Of a stretch of DNA of 64,000 bases, positions 33,946-45,690 are shown one piece after another. Under the pieces are notes generated by a model that saw only the letters and a program-made list of their open reading frames with translations, made no database searches and had not been told where the DNA came from. This DNA comes from Maratus speciosus (lineage: Eukaryota; Arthropoda; Arachnida; Araneae; Salticidae): positions 20,043,701-20,107,700 of the forward strand of contig OZ010792.1 in the NCBI GenBank assembly GCA_963932465.1, read 5' to 3'. Position 1 is the first letter of the stretch. Every line of letters begins with the position of its first letter. Made by a program: the position numbers and the translations under genes.

Positions 33946-34143
33946 TTATCATAATTATCATTTATTTTATAATACTATTTATCATGATTATCATTTATTT
34001 TATAATACTATTTATCATGATTATCATTTATTTTATAACAATATTTATCATAATTATCATTTATTTTATAATACTATTTATCATAATTATCATTTATTTT
34101 ATAATACTGTATTTCATAAATATAATTTATTTTATAATACTAA
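33946..34143. repeat. 33-bp minisatellite inside the Transib 3' UTR, six copies
   Basis: Unit TTATCATAATTATCATTTAT followed by TTTATAATACTAT. Units start at 33,946, 33,979, 34,012, 34,045, 34,078 and 34,111, the last one diverged. It lies between the transposase stop and the right TIR. Confidence 0.9.
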
Positions 34144-34273
34144 TTTTGATCAATAAAAATCAGTATGAAGTTGCAAAACATCATGATTTTTAAGTTATTA
34201 AACAATATTCATTTTAAAAAATGCATTTATTTACTGCTTTAAACGTTTAAATTAGTTTAAAAGAAAAAAATAA

Positions 34274-34309
34274 TTTTGGCCGCCGAGATTTGTGAAATGC
34301 CCCACTGTG
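34274..34309 (-). repeat. Transib right terminal inverted repeat
   Basis: Read inward it begins CACAGTGGGGCATTTCACAA and ends GGCGGCCAAAA. Its first seven bases equal the consensus V(D)J signal heptamer CACAGTG. Confidence 0.87.
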
Positions 34310-34351
34310 CGATGGTTGGCGAGTATAGCTCGTAGGAGGCAGAGCCCCAAG
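34310..34351 (+). mobile_element. TSD and remaining Helitron family A 3' end
   Basis: CGATG (34,310-34,314), then GTTGGCGAGTATAGCTCGTA and GGAGGCAGAGCCCCAAG. This is the 3' hairpin region with the final CTAG decayed to CAAG. Confidence 0.65.
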
Positions 34352-35739
34352 TAGTAATAAATATTTTCAATAAATGATAGTTTTCAATAAATAATATCCT
34401 AGAAAATGCTTCATTATCATATTTTAATTTTATAACGCCATGAATACATTCGGAAATTTATAACAATATGATGACTTTCATTTATCATGTGTAGTTCAGA
34501 TTCTTAACGATACGATTATTCTAGAAACAAAATAGATTAATAATTAAATAAAATTTTTATCAACTCTCCTAAAAATATATAAAAATTAGTTTGACTGTTT
34601 TCATTTTTTTATTTTTAAACAAATATTTCATACCGGAAAGAAAAATCAATACAAATAAATAAGTAAAGATTATGCTTTTTTTGACGTATGAGGGCAAAGC
34701 CATATAAGCAAGCGTACAATGTCAATACTGGAATCTGGAGTATATTGACACAGCTACGCCATCTAGTGGACGGAGTGAATAATGCAAATACGCGGGTTTT
34801 CAATATGACGTCAGATATGACAGAATATCTACTATCTGCGCATCTCTTGCGCATATTTTCTGATTCTTTACTCACTTATGGAAAATGAATCTTGTTTCCC
34901 AGTTTTATTGAAAAATAGTTTTATTACAGTTTGTTTTGATAAAATTATGCACATTTAAAAAAAAATAATAATCGCAATATCATTTCAATTTCGGGAGAAA
35001 AGCACTAATGCTACGAAAGCATTACTGCCTTTAGCCCTTAAACTAAAATGACATTGCGACTTTTTTTTTTTAAATACACATATTTTTATCAAAACAAGCT
35101 GTAACAAAAATATTTTGCAATATATCTGGCAAACAAGATTCATCTTCTGTGAGTAAGTAACAATCTGAAATTCGTAATAGAATTTTTAACAGGGATTCTC
35201 TAAATGGCTTTGTCTGCTTCAAGAAAAAAAAAATCTAATCTGGCGAGTTCAGGAAAATTTTTGCAGTTATTGTCTGGACTCGCAAAATATTTAAACAAAT
35301 ACTAAATTACAATACTTGCTCGTTTAATAGTACAACATTTAATGCATGCATTTTAAACTAAAGTGATTCTGAATATAAAATAAAATGAATTTTAAATTAA
35401 ATAAATGAACTATTTGTAATTTAAATAACATTAATACAATACGATCTAAAGAATATTGGGATAAGTTTTCGATGTATCGTCTGCGCTTGATAAACGAAGA
35501 AAAGGACTTAAAATTGAATATTTTATTTATTATTAAATTCTATACATATTCTAAACCTTGATAAACATTCTATTTTCATCTGGAATAGAACCGTGTACAT
35601 CATTTTTTATAACTTTAGCACATCAAGAATTGAGTAAAAAATAAGACTACAAAATTTAATCTTTACACATTAACTACTTACTAATTTTTATGCGTCATTT
35701 TTCATTTCATTAAAAGAAAATAATTAAAATCGAGCGTAT
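34352..35739. other. no recognisable gene
   Basis: AT-rich spacer; no terminal repeat or domain was seen. Overlapping frames on both strands at 34,615-34,888 are mutual shadows without motifs. Confidence 0.4.
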
Positions 35740-35947
35740 TTAACCCTAGATCTACCGGGAATTTTATTCAAGTTTTAATAAAACGTTCTACACCAGAATT
35801 TTTATTTAAAACTATTTAACTTATTTATTTACCTTATTTTTGTCTGGTTTATATACTTAGTTTATTTTAAAGAAATTTCTGGTTTGAATGAATATTTTGT
35901 ATGTACCTGTCGGGTCCAATGGACCCGTCTGGTAGACGGAGGGTTAA
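35740..35947. mobile_element. piggyBac-like MITE with TTAA ends, copy 4
   Basis: TTAACCCTAGATCTACCGGG at the left and TCTGGTAGACGGAGGGTTAA at the right; 208 bp. The inner palindromic GGGTCCAATGGACCCG near 35,913 is distinctive. Ends match the TTAACCCT pattern of the other copies. Confidence 0.65.
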
Positions 35948-37170
35948 ATCAACAACATTTTATAATAAATATCAAATAATATTATTTTTTTTTTTTTTAA
36001 ATAAATTAAAGTTAAAATACGTAACTAACTTATTTTGCTCTTTGGAAAAGGACATATGAATTCTATAAGAAAAAAAAATTTCTTACAATTTCGAAAACTA
36101 GAGTTATTCGATTGCCAACATTTTGCCATTTTAACAAATAATATTAGTTCTAAAAAAGAACTTATTTTATTTAAATAATTAACTATAATAAATAAGTCAA
36201 AAAACATGAATAAAAATTAATCGAACATTATATTACTGTCAGAATATAAATGCTACAAACAAATGAAAACACGATGTTGGCGCTTGCGCAGTTATTTCAT
36301 AGATGAGCAATTAATAGATTATCCATAAAGAAGAAAACAGTTAGGCATCTTTCTGTTGTTCACTCCGTCTGCTACGTGGCGTGCGACCTTGATTGATGTG
36401 ACCTCGCCTTTAATCTTGCGGTTACCTCTCCCATTTAAGATAAGACGCTTACCTATATCGCTTTGTATGAGGGTTATTTACACAAAATGAGCAAAAATTT
36501 AAAAAAAGTCGTGGCTGCATAGTAACCGATTTTAATAAAATTTGATACACAGATTCAATTCATATTCAAATAGAGCATTGCAAAATATTTCGACGAAAAA
36601 ATAAAAAGTTTTGGAAGTTCTGGACATTTAAAAAACTTGTGATATAGAATGGCATGTGTACAATCGTTCAAAGTTGGAAGTTTGAAGTTCCGTATCTTGA
36701 AAACTATTTAACATAAATTAAATCTTTTTATAATATTGTAATCTCTGGAAAATTATCTGCATATCTTTTAATAATAATAATTTGGTAACGTCATGATTAA
36801 TCTTAAATTTGTCAATTTTGAGAAAATTAAAAACGTTATAAAAATTAAAGGAATTCAAAAACATATGTGAAATCTATGCCTGGTGTAGTGTTACATATTA
36901 AGATCGAATTGCTAAAGTTTTTAAGTTGGCATGTATTTCCTTCATCTTTAAAAAAAATTAGAAACTTAAAAAAAAATGATAAAACTGTAATTTTTCCTCA
37001 TATTAATAGGCAAAAAAAATTGAAGGAAAGGTCAGACATTATAGTTATTGCACAGACATTAAAGATCAATAAGTCCATGATGTGCTAAAAAAATTCAAGA
37101 TTGCCTTTTGATTCCTAACGTCACAAAATTGTGTTAAAAAAATAATATTTGTTGCATTCCAAGAGCTTCA

Positions 37171-37215
<45 letters not shown>

Positions 37216-38034
37216 TATTGCCCGATTTCAAAGGGAAAAAAGATGCAGTGCTGCCATCTATGGATATACAGGATAAATATATAATTTCTTTTGTTCAAAG
37301 TAATATATATATATATATTTACTGTAGTTTAAAATAAATATATTAATAGCCAAAAATAAACTGAAAGCAAAAATTAAAGTTTCTATATTTAAAATATACA
37401 CTTTTATCTATAGTATGAAATAATTAAAAAGTTTTATAAAGCTTTTTTCCACTTAAAAAGAAGTGATAGAATTATTGCATTTTACCCTCAACATTTTTTA
37501 CTGTTATTTTTTTTCTGATTAAGGAATAAAAAGGCAAGAATTAAACTTTCGATATTTAAAATATATATATTTAGCTATAACGCCAAAAAAAAAGGTAAAA
37601 TTGTCAGAACTGTCCTTCATGCTTAAATGAGCAGTAGAAATATTGCATTTTTACTTCAAAATTGTTGAAAAATATTTTTTTCTCATTACGGAATAAAAAT
37701 ACAATTACTAACTTACGCCAATCTGTTACTTGTTATTCATTCCTAATTATAAATAATTTTTAATATAGTCTTTCCATTCCTAAGGCTAATAATCAGAATT
37801 GAAATTTTAAGCATGCAGACAGTACCTCGATTTTGCATTCACTTTTTCTGTATATTTTAATACTTAAATAAACAATCCTGAAATCTATTATTTTACATTT
37901 GTTCATAAATAGATATGATTTAAATATAGACTGATTTTCAATAAAATCTGTGACATGTCTGCCACAGCTGATTTGCTCATTTTGCATGGAATGATCCATG
38001 AAATAATTCTTCTATTTTTTTTTATTAATAAATT
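35948..38034. other. no recognisable gene; poly(T) and small TA tracts
   Basis: Poly(T) of about 40 at 37,171-37,210 and a TA run near 37,302-37,318. Two diverged blocks, each with TTTCTATATTTAAAATATA/TTTCGATATTTAAAATATA (37,380 and 37,547), hint at an old tandem duplication of about 165 bp. Confidence 0.45.
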
Positions 38035-38595
38035 CCTACTATTAGTTCACATTCTCCCTATATTTATTTATTTATTTATATATCTTGTTCAAATTTTCAA
38101 TCGTTAATAAAATACTTATTATTCATCCTATCAAGTTGAAATAAATTTTTTTAAACTGATACTGGATGAGAATTGATGTTAATACAGTTTTTTCAAATAT
38201 TAATTCATTAATAAAATTTTAATTAATTAATTTTAGTTTTACATGGAAGACAAAATGGCGGCCATTGGTTATTGAAGCATTTAATGCATCTTCATATCTA
38301 TAAGGGGAGTTACGATAGGAAGGACCCTGTTCTGTCGCCAAATACCGCTAAGTTTCTCGCCAACTTGGCGATATATCGCCAAATTTGAGTGACGCCAACT
38401 TGGCGATATCTCTAATATTTCGCCAAATTCCCATAGATTTCTATTGTAAACCTACTTGCTTATAGAAAATCAACAAATTGAGATATTTTAATGCAACAAA
38501 AACTAATATTAGCTTGAGGGATTATATTAAATATTTCTTTGATGACCTAAGTAGGAATTGACTTCAAAAACAAAATTTTTATATTACTTGTTTCT
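38035..38595 (+). repeat. interspersed repeat Z, copy 3 (no SINE insertion)
   Basis: Runs from CCTACTATTAGTTCACATTC to TTTTTATATTACTTGTTTC and matches 5,636-5,662 plus 6,221-6,797. It is uninterrupted where copy 2 holds the composite SINE, so it gives the empty site. Confidence 0.65.
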
Positions 38596-38707
38596 TCAAG
38601 TAACTGTTCAGTTTAACAGGACCGCTTAGGCAAAAAATAATACATGTAGGAAAAAGCAGAGCTTCCAAACTGTGCTCTACGTGAATTTTACAGGGATTTC
38701 GATGCAC

Positions 38708-38860
38708 TTTAACACTTTCAGGGGCGTTGGTATGTTTATGAAATCACTTAATTTTTATTCCCAAACACCACAATGGCACCAAAAATTTGGTATAATATTT
38801 TCTTTTTATTATGTATGTGAAATATAGCATTTTTCATATCTACAGGGTGTCCTGTCCACG
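38708..38860. repeat. one-sided TTAA MITE fragment and a TACAGGGTGTCC end
   Basis: TTAACACTTTCAGGGGCGTT resembles the left end of the TTAA MITE family, but no right end follows. CTACAGGGTGTCCTGTCC at 38,839 resembles a DNA-transposon terminus, also alone. Confidence 0.35.
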
Positions 38861-39017
38861 TATAACCTGACCGACTTTTATTTTCGCAACCGTTGATCGT
38901 AGATGCATACTTCCAATTACGAAATTGGTCAAAATTAGGTGCAGAGTTAGATTAAAAAAGTCTGAAGCGAAAAAACAATTTAGTGAAGAATTACAGAATC
39001 TAAGTTTTTATACGGTC

Positions 39018-39045
39018 CCCCCCCCCCCACACACACACACACAAA
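39018..39045. repeat. C-run and (CA)n microsatellite
   Basis: Nine or more C followed by CACACACACACACAC. It explains the VCVCVGGGG-like translation on the other strand. Confidence 0.9.
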
Positions 39046-39940
39046 AAGCAAATAATCCTTGGCCGAACTTCCGCCGAAAGTTCTAACTTGATTATATTTC
39101 GTCCTGGCGATCTCATTTTCTGGGGTCGGCAGATATGACTTCTTGTCCGCAAGGCAAATCACCCTTCGAGCATCGCCTCCCGACTGCAATTGTGTCGGTT
39201 TTGAAGCCTTTGGGTGTTAGTTTTCGATAATTTGGTCACTTGGTAATCTTTTACCGAGTACATTTTAATATCATATGATCTTTTGCCGATTAGCTAATCA
39301 TATCGAATGGAAGAATTTGTACAATGCAAAAATAGTATTTACAACGTAAAACAATTCGTTTTAATTCAAAAAATAAATATTGTTAATTGGGAACATTTTC
39401 CCCTATAAGATGCAAAAAAATATTTCTATATCGAGGATGTAACTAATTGAAATGAAATAAATCTTGTTTTGTTTAAAGTCAAAATATTGCTGTTAAATAA
39501 TTTTACAATTAAAATTACAATTAATTTTCTATTCTAAGATACAAATAAAATTACATTTAATTTAACAATTATGTTCTTGCTTATAAGTGACTCACACTGT
39601 TTATATACAAATATTATTGTATCTTACAAAGAATAATTAACTGTAATATTCATCCCAAGATCAGCAATATTTAGAATTTAAATTAAACAAAATGTCTTAC
39701 CTTTTAATTAATTATGCCCTCGATATGAAAACATTTTTCTACTTTATAGCGGAAAATATTTCCGTCTAACAATATTTATTGTTTGAATTAAAACGAACTT
39801 TGATGCATTTTAAAATTTGATAATTTTTGCATCTTACAATGTAAAATATTCTCATTTAACATTGCGTCCCAGCTGTGAAAATTCCATCATTTAAAGCGTC
39901 TCATTAAATTTTGGTTATACATGGAAAAAATTTCTTTTTT
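39046..39940. other. no recognisable gene
   Basis: AT-rich spacer with repeated TTTAATTTAACAATTA-like text; no domain or terminal repeat. Confidence 0.4.
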
Positions 39941-39944
39941 TCAA

Positions 39945-41120
39945 TATCTAAATAATTATTTTAATTTAAAGAAAATTTCAGTCATTTATTTATTTTTTTA
40001 CTTTTAAAAGCTATAAAATAAAATTTATCACTATCTGGAGAGAGAAAAAAAGATCAACTTCTTTATAATTTATACAATAACATTATCTGATTTTTTTCAC
40101 CAAATAAATTAAATTTTCAATCAGAAATTTCTAATTCGTAACTAAGAAAATACATTTAGAGCAAATATTTTGTTGTTGTAATAGTCTAAATTTCAGATAT
40201 TATCCTGATATAATTTAAATTTCAGATCTTATAATTTTCAATTTATTTATCCAATAATATTTTAATTAAAAAAAATTGTTCAGTCATTTTTTTAACTTTT
40301 AAGAAGGCATAAAATTAAATTTATCACTATTTGGAAAAAAAAAAGTTAATAAACTTATTTATAATTTATACAATACATTATCTGAATTATTTTTAAATAA
40401 ATTAATTTTTAAATCAGAAATTTCTAATTCACAACTAAGAAACAATTATTTAGAGCAAATAGTTTGTTGTTGTAATAGTTTAAATTTCAGATATTATCCT
40501 GATATAATCTAAATTTCAGATCTTATAATTTTCAATTTATTCATCTAATAATTATTTTAATTTAAAAAATGTTTAGTCATCTTTTTTTAATTTTAAATGT
40601 ATAAAATTAAATTTCTCGCTATCTAGGGGAAAAGGGATAATCAACTTCTTTATAATTTATACAATAACATTATCTGAACTATTTCTAAATAAATTAATTT
40701 TTAAATCAGAAATTTCTAATTCATAATTAAGAAAATACTTTCAGAAGAAATAGTTTGTTGTTGTAATAGTCTAAATTTCTGATATAATCTAAATTTTAGA
40801 TCTTATAATTTTCAATTTATTTATCTAATAATAATTTTAATTTAAAAAAATGTTCAGACATTTTTTAAAACTTTTAAAAGGTATAAAATAATTTTTTTTT
40901 TACTTTTTTGGGGAAAAAAAGAGATGATCAACTTCATTATAATTTATACAATAACTTTACCTGAAGTATTTCTAAATAAATTAATTTTTAAATCAAAAAT
41001 TTCTAATTCATAACAAAGAAAATACATTTAGAGCAAATAGTTTGTTGTTGTAATAGTGTAAATTTCAGATATTATCTGATATAATCTAAATTTCAGATCT
41101 TATAATTTTTAATTTAGTTA
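39945..41120. repeat. tandem array, ~290-bp AT-rich monomer, four copies
   Basis: Each unit has TTATAATTTATACAATA, then AATCAGAAATTTCTAATTC, TTTGTTGTTGTAATAGT, AAATTTCAGATCTTATAATT and a TTTAATTTAAA end. Corresponding points lie near 40,065, 40,362, 40,655 and 40,945. The array is bounded by partial units. Confidence 0.9.
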
Positions 41121-42235
41121 TCTAAATCAACAAAACAGCAAATATCTCTAATCATTTTATTAAGTATAATTTTAAGTATGAATGTCTATACGTTATTATT
41201 GAAAAAAAGAAATAGAGAACAAACAAACGCTTTTAAATTGTTAGTTTACTCTTACACTAATTACCCTGCTATCTGTAAGTTTTTAAGAGATTTAAGTTTA
41301 CTGATTTGTAAATAATAATGTATTCTCACCAAAGAACATTTCTTGGAAAGTATTTTTTTCCCTTATATTCCTTCGATTGTCCATTTAGAAATGATGTCCT
41401 TGAAACATGAAAACGTATTTTGAACGGGAGGGAGATAAAGATATTGTAGGGCATTGGACAGTTTATTCACGTGACACACATCCCCTATCATCACTGCAGG
41501 GGGTATCTATACAGCGGAAAACAATAACACCTCAGTAAAAAGATTCATTTTTCATTACTTACCGATTGCCGGCCGATTACATGCATAAGAATAAAGCCCG
41601 ATTAATTGACTTGTAGTAATAATACAATTTCCTGCCGACGTTTTCCTACGATATTGTTTAGATAAATCGCTAGATTTTGTTCAGGCGATATTATGTGAAG
41701 CTCTCCATTCGATTACTCATCATTTGCCGGCAATTCCGATATTAGGCCGAAATTTGGACGATATCTCTTGCTACTGGGGCCGGTCCTATAAGTTATATTT
41801 AGTAAAATTTTACTGTTACACTGACAAGTAAGGCAAAAAAAGTCCTGTTATTCTACGATTAAAATTGACCGAGTAATAGCTGTTTAAATTTGGAGCATAT
41901 TTTTTGCTGCAAATTAGGGGTCATTCACAAATTTAGTAGAAATATAATTTCGTCAGCTATATTAAAGAAATGGTTGAGAGTAAAACTAGCATTGCAATAT
42001 AAATATGAAATCTTTAATCATTCTTACATATTACTGCAAAATATACAATTTGTACTAAACATATAAGAGGATACAAATAAAAGAATTTTTGTGAAATAAA
42101 AAGGATGAAAAACAATAGCCTCAATTCTTTTCAAAATGATACATATTTTTAAATGCTGTTAGATTACACTGTCTTTCAAACACGGTTTGTGCCATGTTTT
42201 TTAGCTTTTGAAAATTGATTGTTATGTATTTTTTA
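41121..42235. other. no recognisable gene
   Basis: Spacer, slightly less AT-rich between 41,440 and 41,780. No motif recognised. Confidence 0.4.
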
Positions 42236-43273
42236 GCACTGAATTCGAAAATGACCTTCATTTTAAAATATCACGTCAGGATTTTTCTCAAATCGCAAGT
42301 TTCAAAGTTAAAAAGCTCAAAGTTAAATTTGATCCCCTCTCTCCTCCCAAGCTCATCGGACCCCTGAGCTGTTTAGCTGTAAGAAACCCAGTATAAGCCA
42401 AAAAATTGAATAAATTATTGAATTAAATAAAATTAAACTGAATACAAAAAGTCTTACATATATTTTATAGTACAGTTCAAAGTCTAAAGTTCGGAATCCT
42501 CGGGATTTTACCGAGTCCGAACTTCGGAATTTTCCAAACTTTCGGTCATCAAAAATAGTGCTTTTCCAATAAAAAGGAAAAGAAAATTCACTACATAAAA
42601 AGGCAAAAAATGACGTTTATATATCAAAAATTGCATATAACAACTATTAATACTAAATTAAACAATGATTTTCATTAAATAAATCATAACAATATAAAAA
42701 GTAAAACAAAAAACATTTAAGTCCGTTCTCAAATCCAGAAGGGCAATTTTATGACTTAAGTTTTTAATTTATTTTTGTTCGGAGATGCATGAACCTAGCA
42801 GGTTTTGTTGTTCAGGAACTATGTAATCGAACTGTGTTTTCCGTTTTTTTGCAAACGCAGTAGATCTTTCAGAAAATAGTGTCAAAGTGGGCGTTTTGAA
42901 CCGAATTCCTGCGTGAAAGAAGCATAACCGCACAAGGAAGGCTGAAAAACGTCTTTGTCGCGTGAACAAAATCGCTTATAACTCAATAGATAATTTATTT
43001 ATTTAAAAAAATGGAAAACACGGTTCGATTCTACTTCGCTTCTATAGTCAAGCCTTTCAATTTTATGACTTTTCTTTGAAAAATGAATTTATAAATGTGT
43101 CAAAACGTTTTGCGCTTGTTGCGCAGAGCAGTTGAGAACAGCCTTAAGGGAACAAACAATTTAAGAAGAAATTTTAACTTTCTGAACTATTGAACATTTT
43201 AGTTAATGTGGGCTGCTTTATTAACTTAGGTATATCATTAAGAAGTTTTTCTTTTATTCTGTACATAGACATG

Positions 43274-43486
43274 CACTCTAAAAAAAAATACTACCAGTTT
43301 TCCTGTAGGAATCGGGAAAATAGTTGCCCATATCGTATCAGAAAAATTTCCGACTCAGCTCCGAATAAAATCCGTAAAATACCGTTTTATTGACTATTTC
43401 CTTTTTTTTACGGATTTTATTCCGACCTAAGGGCAACTTTTTTTCCGATTCCTACAGGAAAACTGGTCGTATTTTTTTTTACAGTG
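43274..43486. mobile_element. 213-bp hairpin MITE
   Basis: Ends CACTCTAAAAAAAAATAC and CACTGTAAAAAAAAATAC (inward), continuing ACCAGTTTTCCTGTAGGAAT in both arms. The arms also share a CGGATTTTATTC block. TSD unclear. Confidence 0.7.
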
Positions 43487-43994
43487 TGAGTTAAGATTCA
43501 GTAATAAAGCTTCTTTGCTCTAGACCAGTGGTTCCCAAACTTTTATTGTCCACGCCCCACCAAATCGTCTATAAAATCACTATGCCCCCCTCTCCCCCCA
43601 ATCTGCAAATTATGCCTTTTATTATTTAAAATGTGAACTCTATTTACACAGTGGAAGGGTAATGGATCCTTAATAATAACTATTCATTACACATTTTTTA
43701 ACTTAGCAAAGAAGTGAATATTTTGTCACAAATGCGTTTTTAACATAATTTTGTAAATGCAATGAGGTTATACATCTTCGGCTTTGTGCCAAAAAGAGTT
43801 TTGCTGTACTTTACCAACTTACCGCATCGTTAAAGAAAAGTGTTTTACTGTTTGCATTTTTATCTTCACAAACTATCATAAAGAGAGGCTTACATTTAAC
43901 GTTAAAATAGATAAATTCATACATTTTATAATGAATTTTTATAACTTATTAAAAGTTGGTGAAAAAGATTTGGGTGCTAAATTTTCATTATATA

Positions 43995-44789
43995 CCGGGT
44001 GAGCAAAAAGTCTGTATAAAATTTAAAAATTTATAAAAACCGAAAAATTAACCGAAATGAAAAACTGTTTGCAGGATTAGCATCTATAGATCACGGGATT
44101 TTTTTAAAGACAGAAATAAAAAATAACTCAAAAAACAGCCGACAGATGGCGCTGGTTTGTCCAATTTCGGTAGAAATATGCAAATGAAACGGATATAAGA
44201 ACTTACGCTCTTAATCCAGAACTAGTTCACTATTGTGAGCCATGTACTTGATCAAGGATGCTGAGTATGAAGGATAAAAGCTTTGTTAGTGAAGTTATTT
44301 TACGTGGACTCGTTCTGGATTAGGAGCGCAAGTTCTTATAGCCGTTTCATTTGCATATTTCCACCAAAATCGCACGAACCAGAGCCATCTGTCGACTGTT
44401 TTTTGAGTTATTTTTTATTTCTGTCTTAAAAAATTCCCGTGACCTATAGATGCTAATCCTGGGTTGGGTTGGGTTGATTTTTGACGGCCAATTATCTACA
44501 CGAGGGATATGGGCCCGGGGGGAGTGCCCTCCGTGGGGGTCTTTCTAAGGGAACCTAATCCGTATTAACGCATGGAAGATCCACGGCTCGAAGAAAACCA
44601 CGAAAACTCCGAACGATTAGGCCGACGGGCGCGATTGGGATCGAACCCAGCACTTCCCGTCTACCAGCTTCGAGAGCAGAACCTCTCGGCCACTGGTGGG
44701 GCGCTAATCCTGCAAACAGTTTTTCATTTCGGTTATTTTTTCGGTTTTTATGAATTTTTAAAGTTTATACGGACTTTTTGCTCACCCGG
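43995..44789. mobile_element. Tc1/mariner-like foldback with TA duplication
   Basis: Ends CCGGGTGAGCAAAAAGTCTG and its near complement, flanked by TA on both sides. Long inverted arms cover most of the element. A SINE is inserted in the right arm; the left arm shows the empty site (TGCAGGATTAGC). Confidence 0.8.
44462..44702 (-). mobile_element. tRNA-Ser-like SINE, 241 bp, 10-bp TSD
   Basis: Flanked by GCTAATCCTG at 44,452-44,461 and 44,703-44,712. On the minus strand it starts with a tRNA-like head (GTGGCCGAGAGGTTCTGC, B-box GGGTTCGATCCC). A CGA-type anticodon region and a long variable region suggest tRNA-Ser origin. It ends in a short (CAACC)n tail next to the TSD. Confidence 0.8.
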
Positions 44790-45690
44790 TAGATAGCACA
44801 ATACACAAGAATCATTTTATGATTCGCATCTTTATCAAATTTACGTAGCCATTATTTTCCATCACAAAACATTTTATCAGTTTTCCTCCCCCGATATTGT
44901 TAATTTTCTTCCATGTATTATCTGATTTTAAAATTTAAATTGCATATGACATCATGTAAATTTATTTACTGCGTAGGATGCCTGATATTTACTATCTACC
45001 CATTTCCTTTTATAAAACTATTTAAGATTTATAATTTTTATAAAGTTGGTAGTACCTCGTTCTGATATTTCATATATTTGTTAGGCTAAGTATGTTCAAG
45101 ACAGTTAAATTTATATATACTTTTAACTAGTTTCACCATTACAAGATTCTTCGTGTGACATATAGCAGAGCGAATCGAAGTGGAGAACTCGAAACTTTTA
45201 CGAAAAAATTTAAAACACATCAACAGAAAAATTATAGAAAGTTTAAATATTAGAAAAAACATGTCAAAATTTTTAAAAGATTATTCATATAATTATTGTA
45301 GTGTGAAATCTACTTTAAATGTTTGATAAGAAACATAAATTCAATAAAAAAATCTAATTTTTAAATTTTGCTTGTATTTCATTTATGTTTAGTCTACAAA
45401 ATTACTTAAAAAAATAAAGACAAAAGAAACTTTTAGCAAATGATTGAGTAACAAATTTGGAATTGCCCCCTAGTGGGGCGTACGCCCCACGTTGGGAACC
45501 GCTGCTCTAGACCTTTCTTTGTTTCAACAATTTTGTTTTTTCACTTCTTTCTTGAATTCTGCCGCTGGAAAGTCCGAACTTTGGAGAATTCCGAACTTTA
45601 GACTTTGCACTCTATCAGATTTTTCGCTATTTTTTAACCTTGAAACTTACGATTTGCGAAAAATCCTGAAGTGATGGTTAAAAGTGAAGG

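Larger units (their letters stand above)
30663..34309 (+). mobile_element. Transib/RAG1-like DNA transposon, full length, 3,647 bp
   Basis: The element has 36-bp terminal inverted repeats (28 of 36 identical), a 5-bp TSD (CGATG) and one transposase gene in the plus orientation. Both termini start with a sequence like the V(D)J recombination signal heptamer: CACTATG on the left, CACAGTG on the right (read inward). The transposase is RAG1-like. It sits in the 3' region of a Helitron; excising the transposon with one TSD restores GTCTGAACGATGGTTGGC, which aligns without a gap to the uninterrupted copy near 12,395. From family knowledge, Transib elements are the relatives from which RAG1 and its signal sequences derive. 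This copy is immobile by itself because its transposase is broken, although its ends look complete. Confidence 0.88.
43526..45504. mobile_element. non-autonomous hAT element with perfect 8-bp TSD
   Basis: Ends CAGTGGTTCCCAAAC and CAGCGGTTCCCAACG (inward), the typical hAT terminus. Flanked by CTCTAGAC at 43,518-43,525 and 45,505-45,512. Total 1,979 bp, of which about 795 bp is a nested element. No transposase frame was recognised. Confidence 0.85.
42236..45690. repeat. outer foldback arms enclosing nested transposons
   Basis: The left arm (about 42,236-42,560) and the inverted right arm (about 45,560-45,690) share CAGGATTTTTC[TG]CAAATCG, AAGTTTCAA and TTCGGAATTCTCC-like blocks around CAAAGTCTAAAGTTCGGAAT. 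The enclosed 3 kb contains the hAT element at 43,526 and smaller hairpins. Confidence 0.55.

Noticed and set aside
44572..44796. Plus-strand frame of 74 codons
   Set aside because: Antisense translation of the tRNA-Ser-like SINE and the foldback arm.
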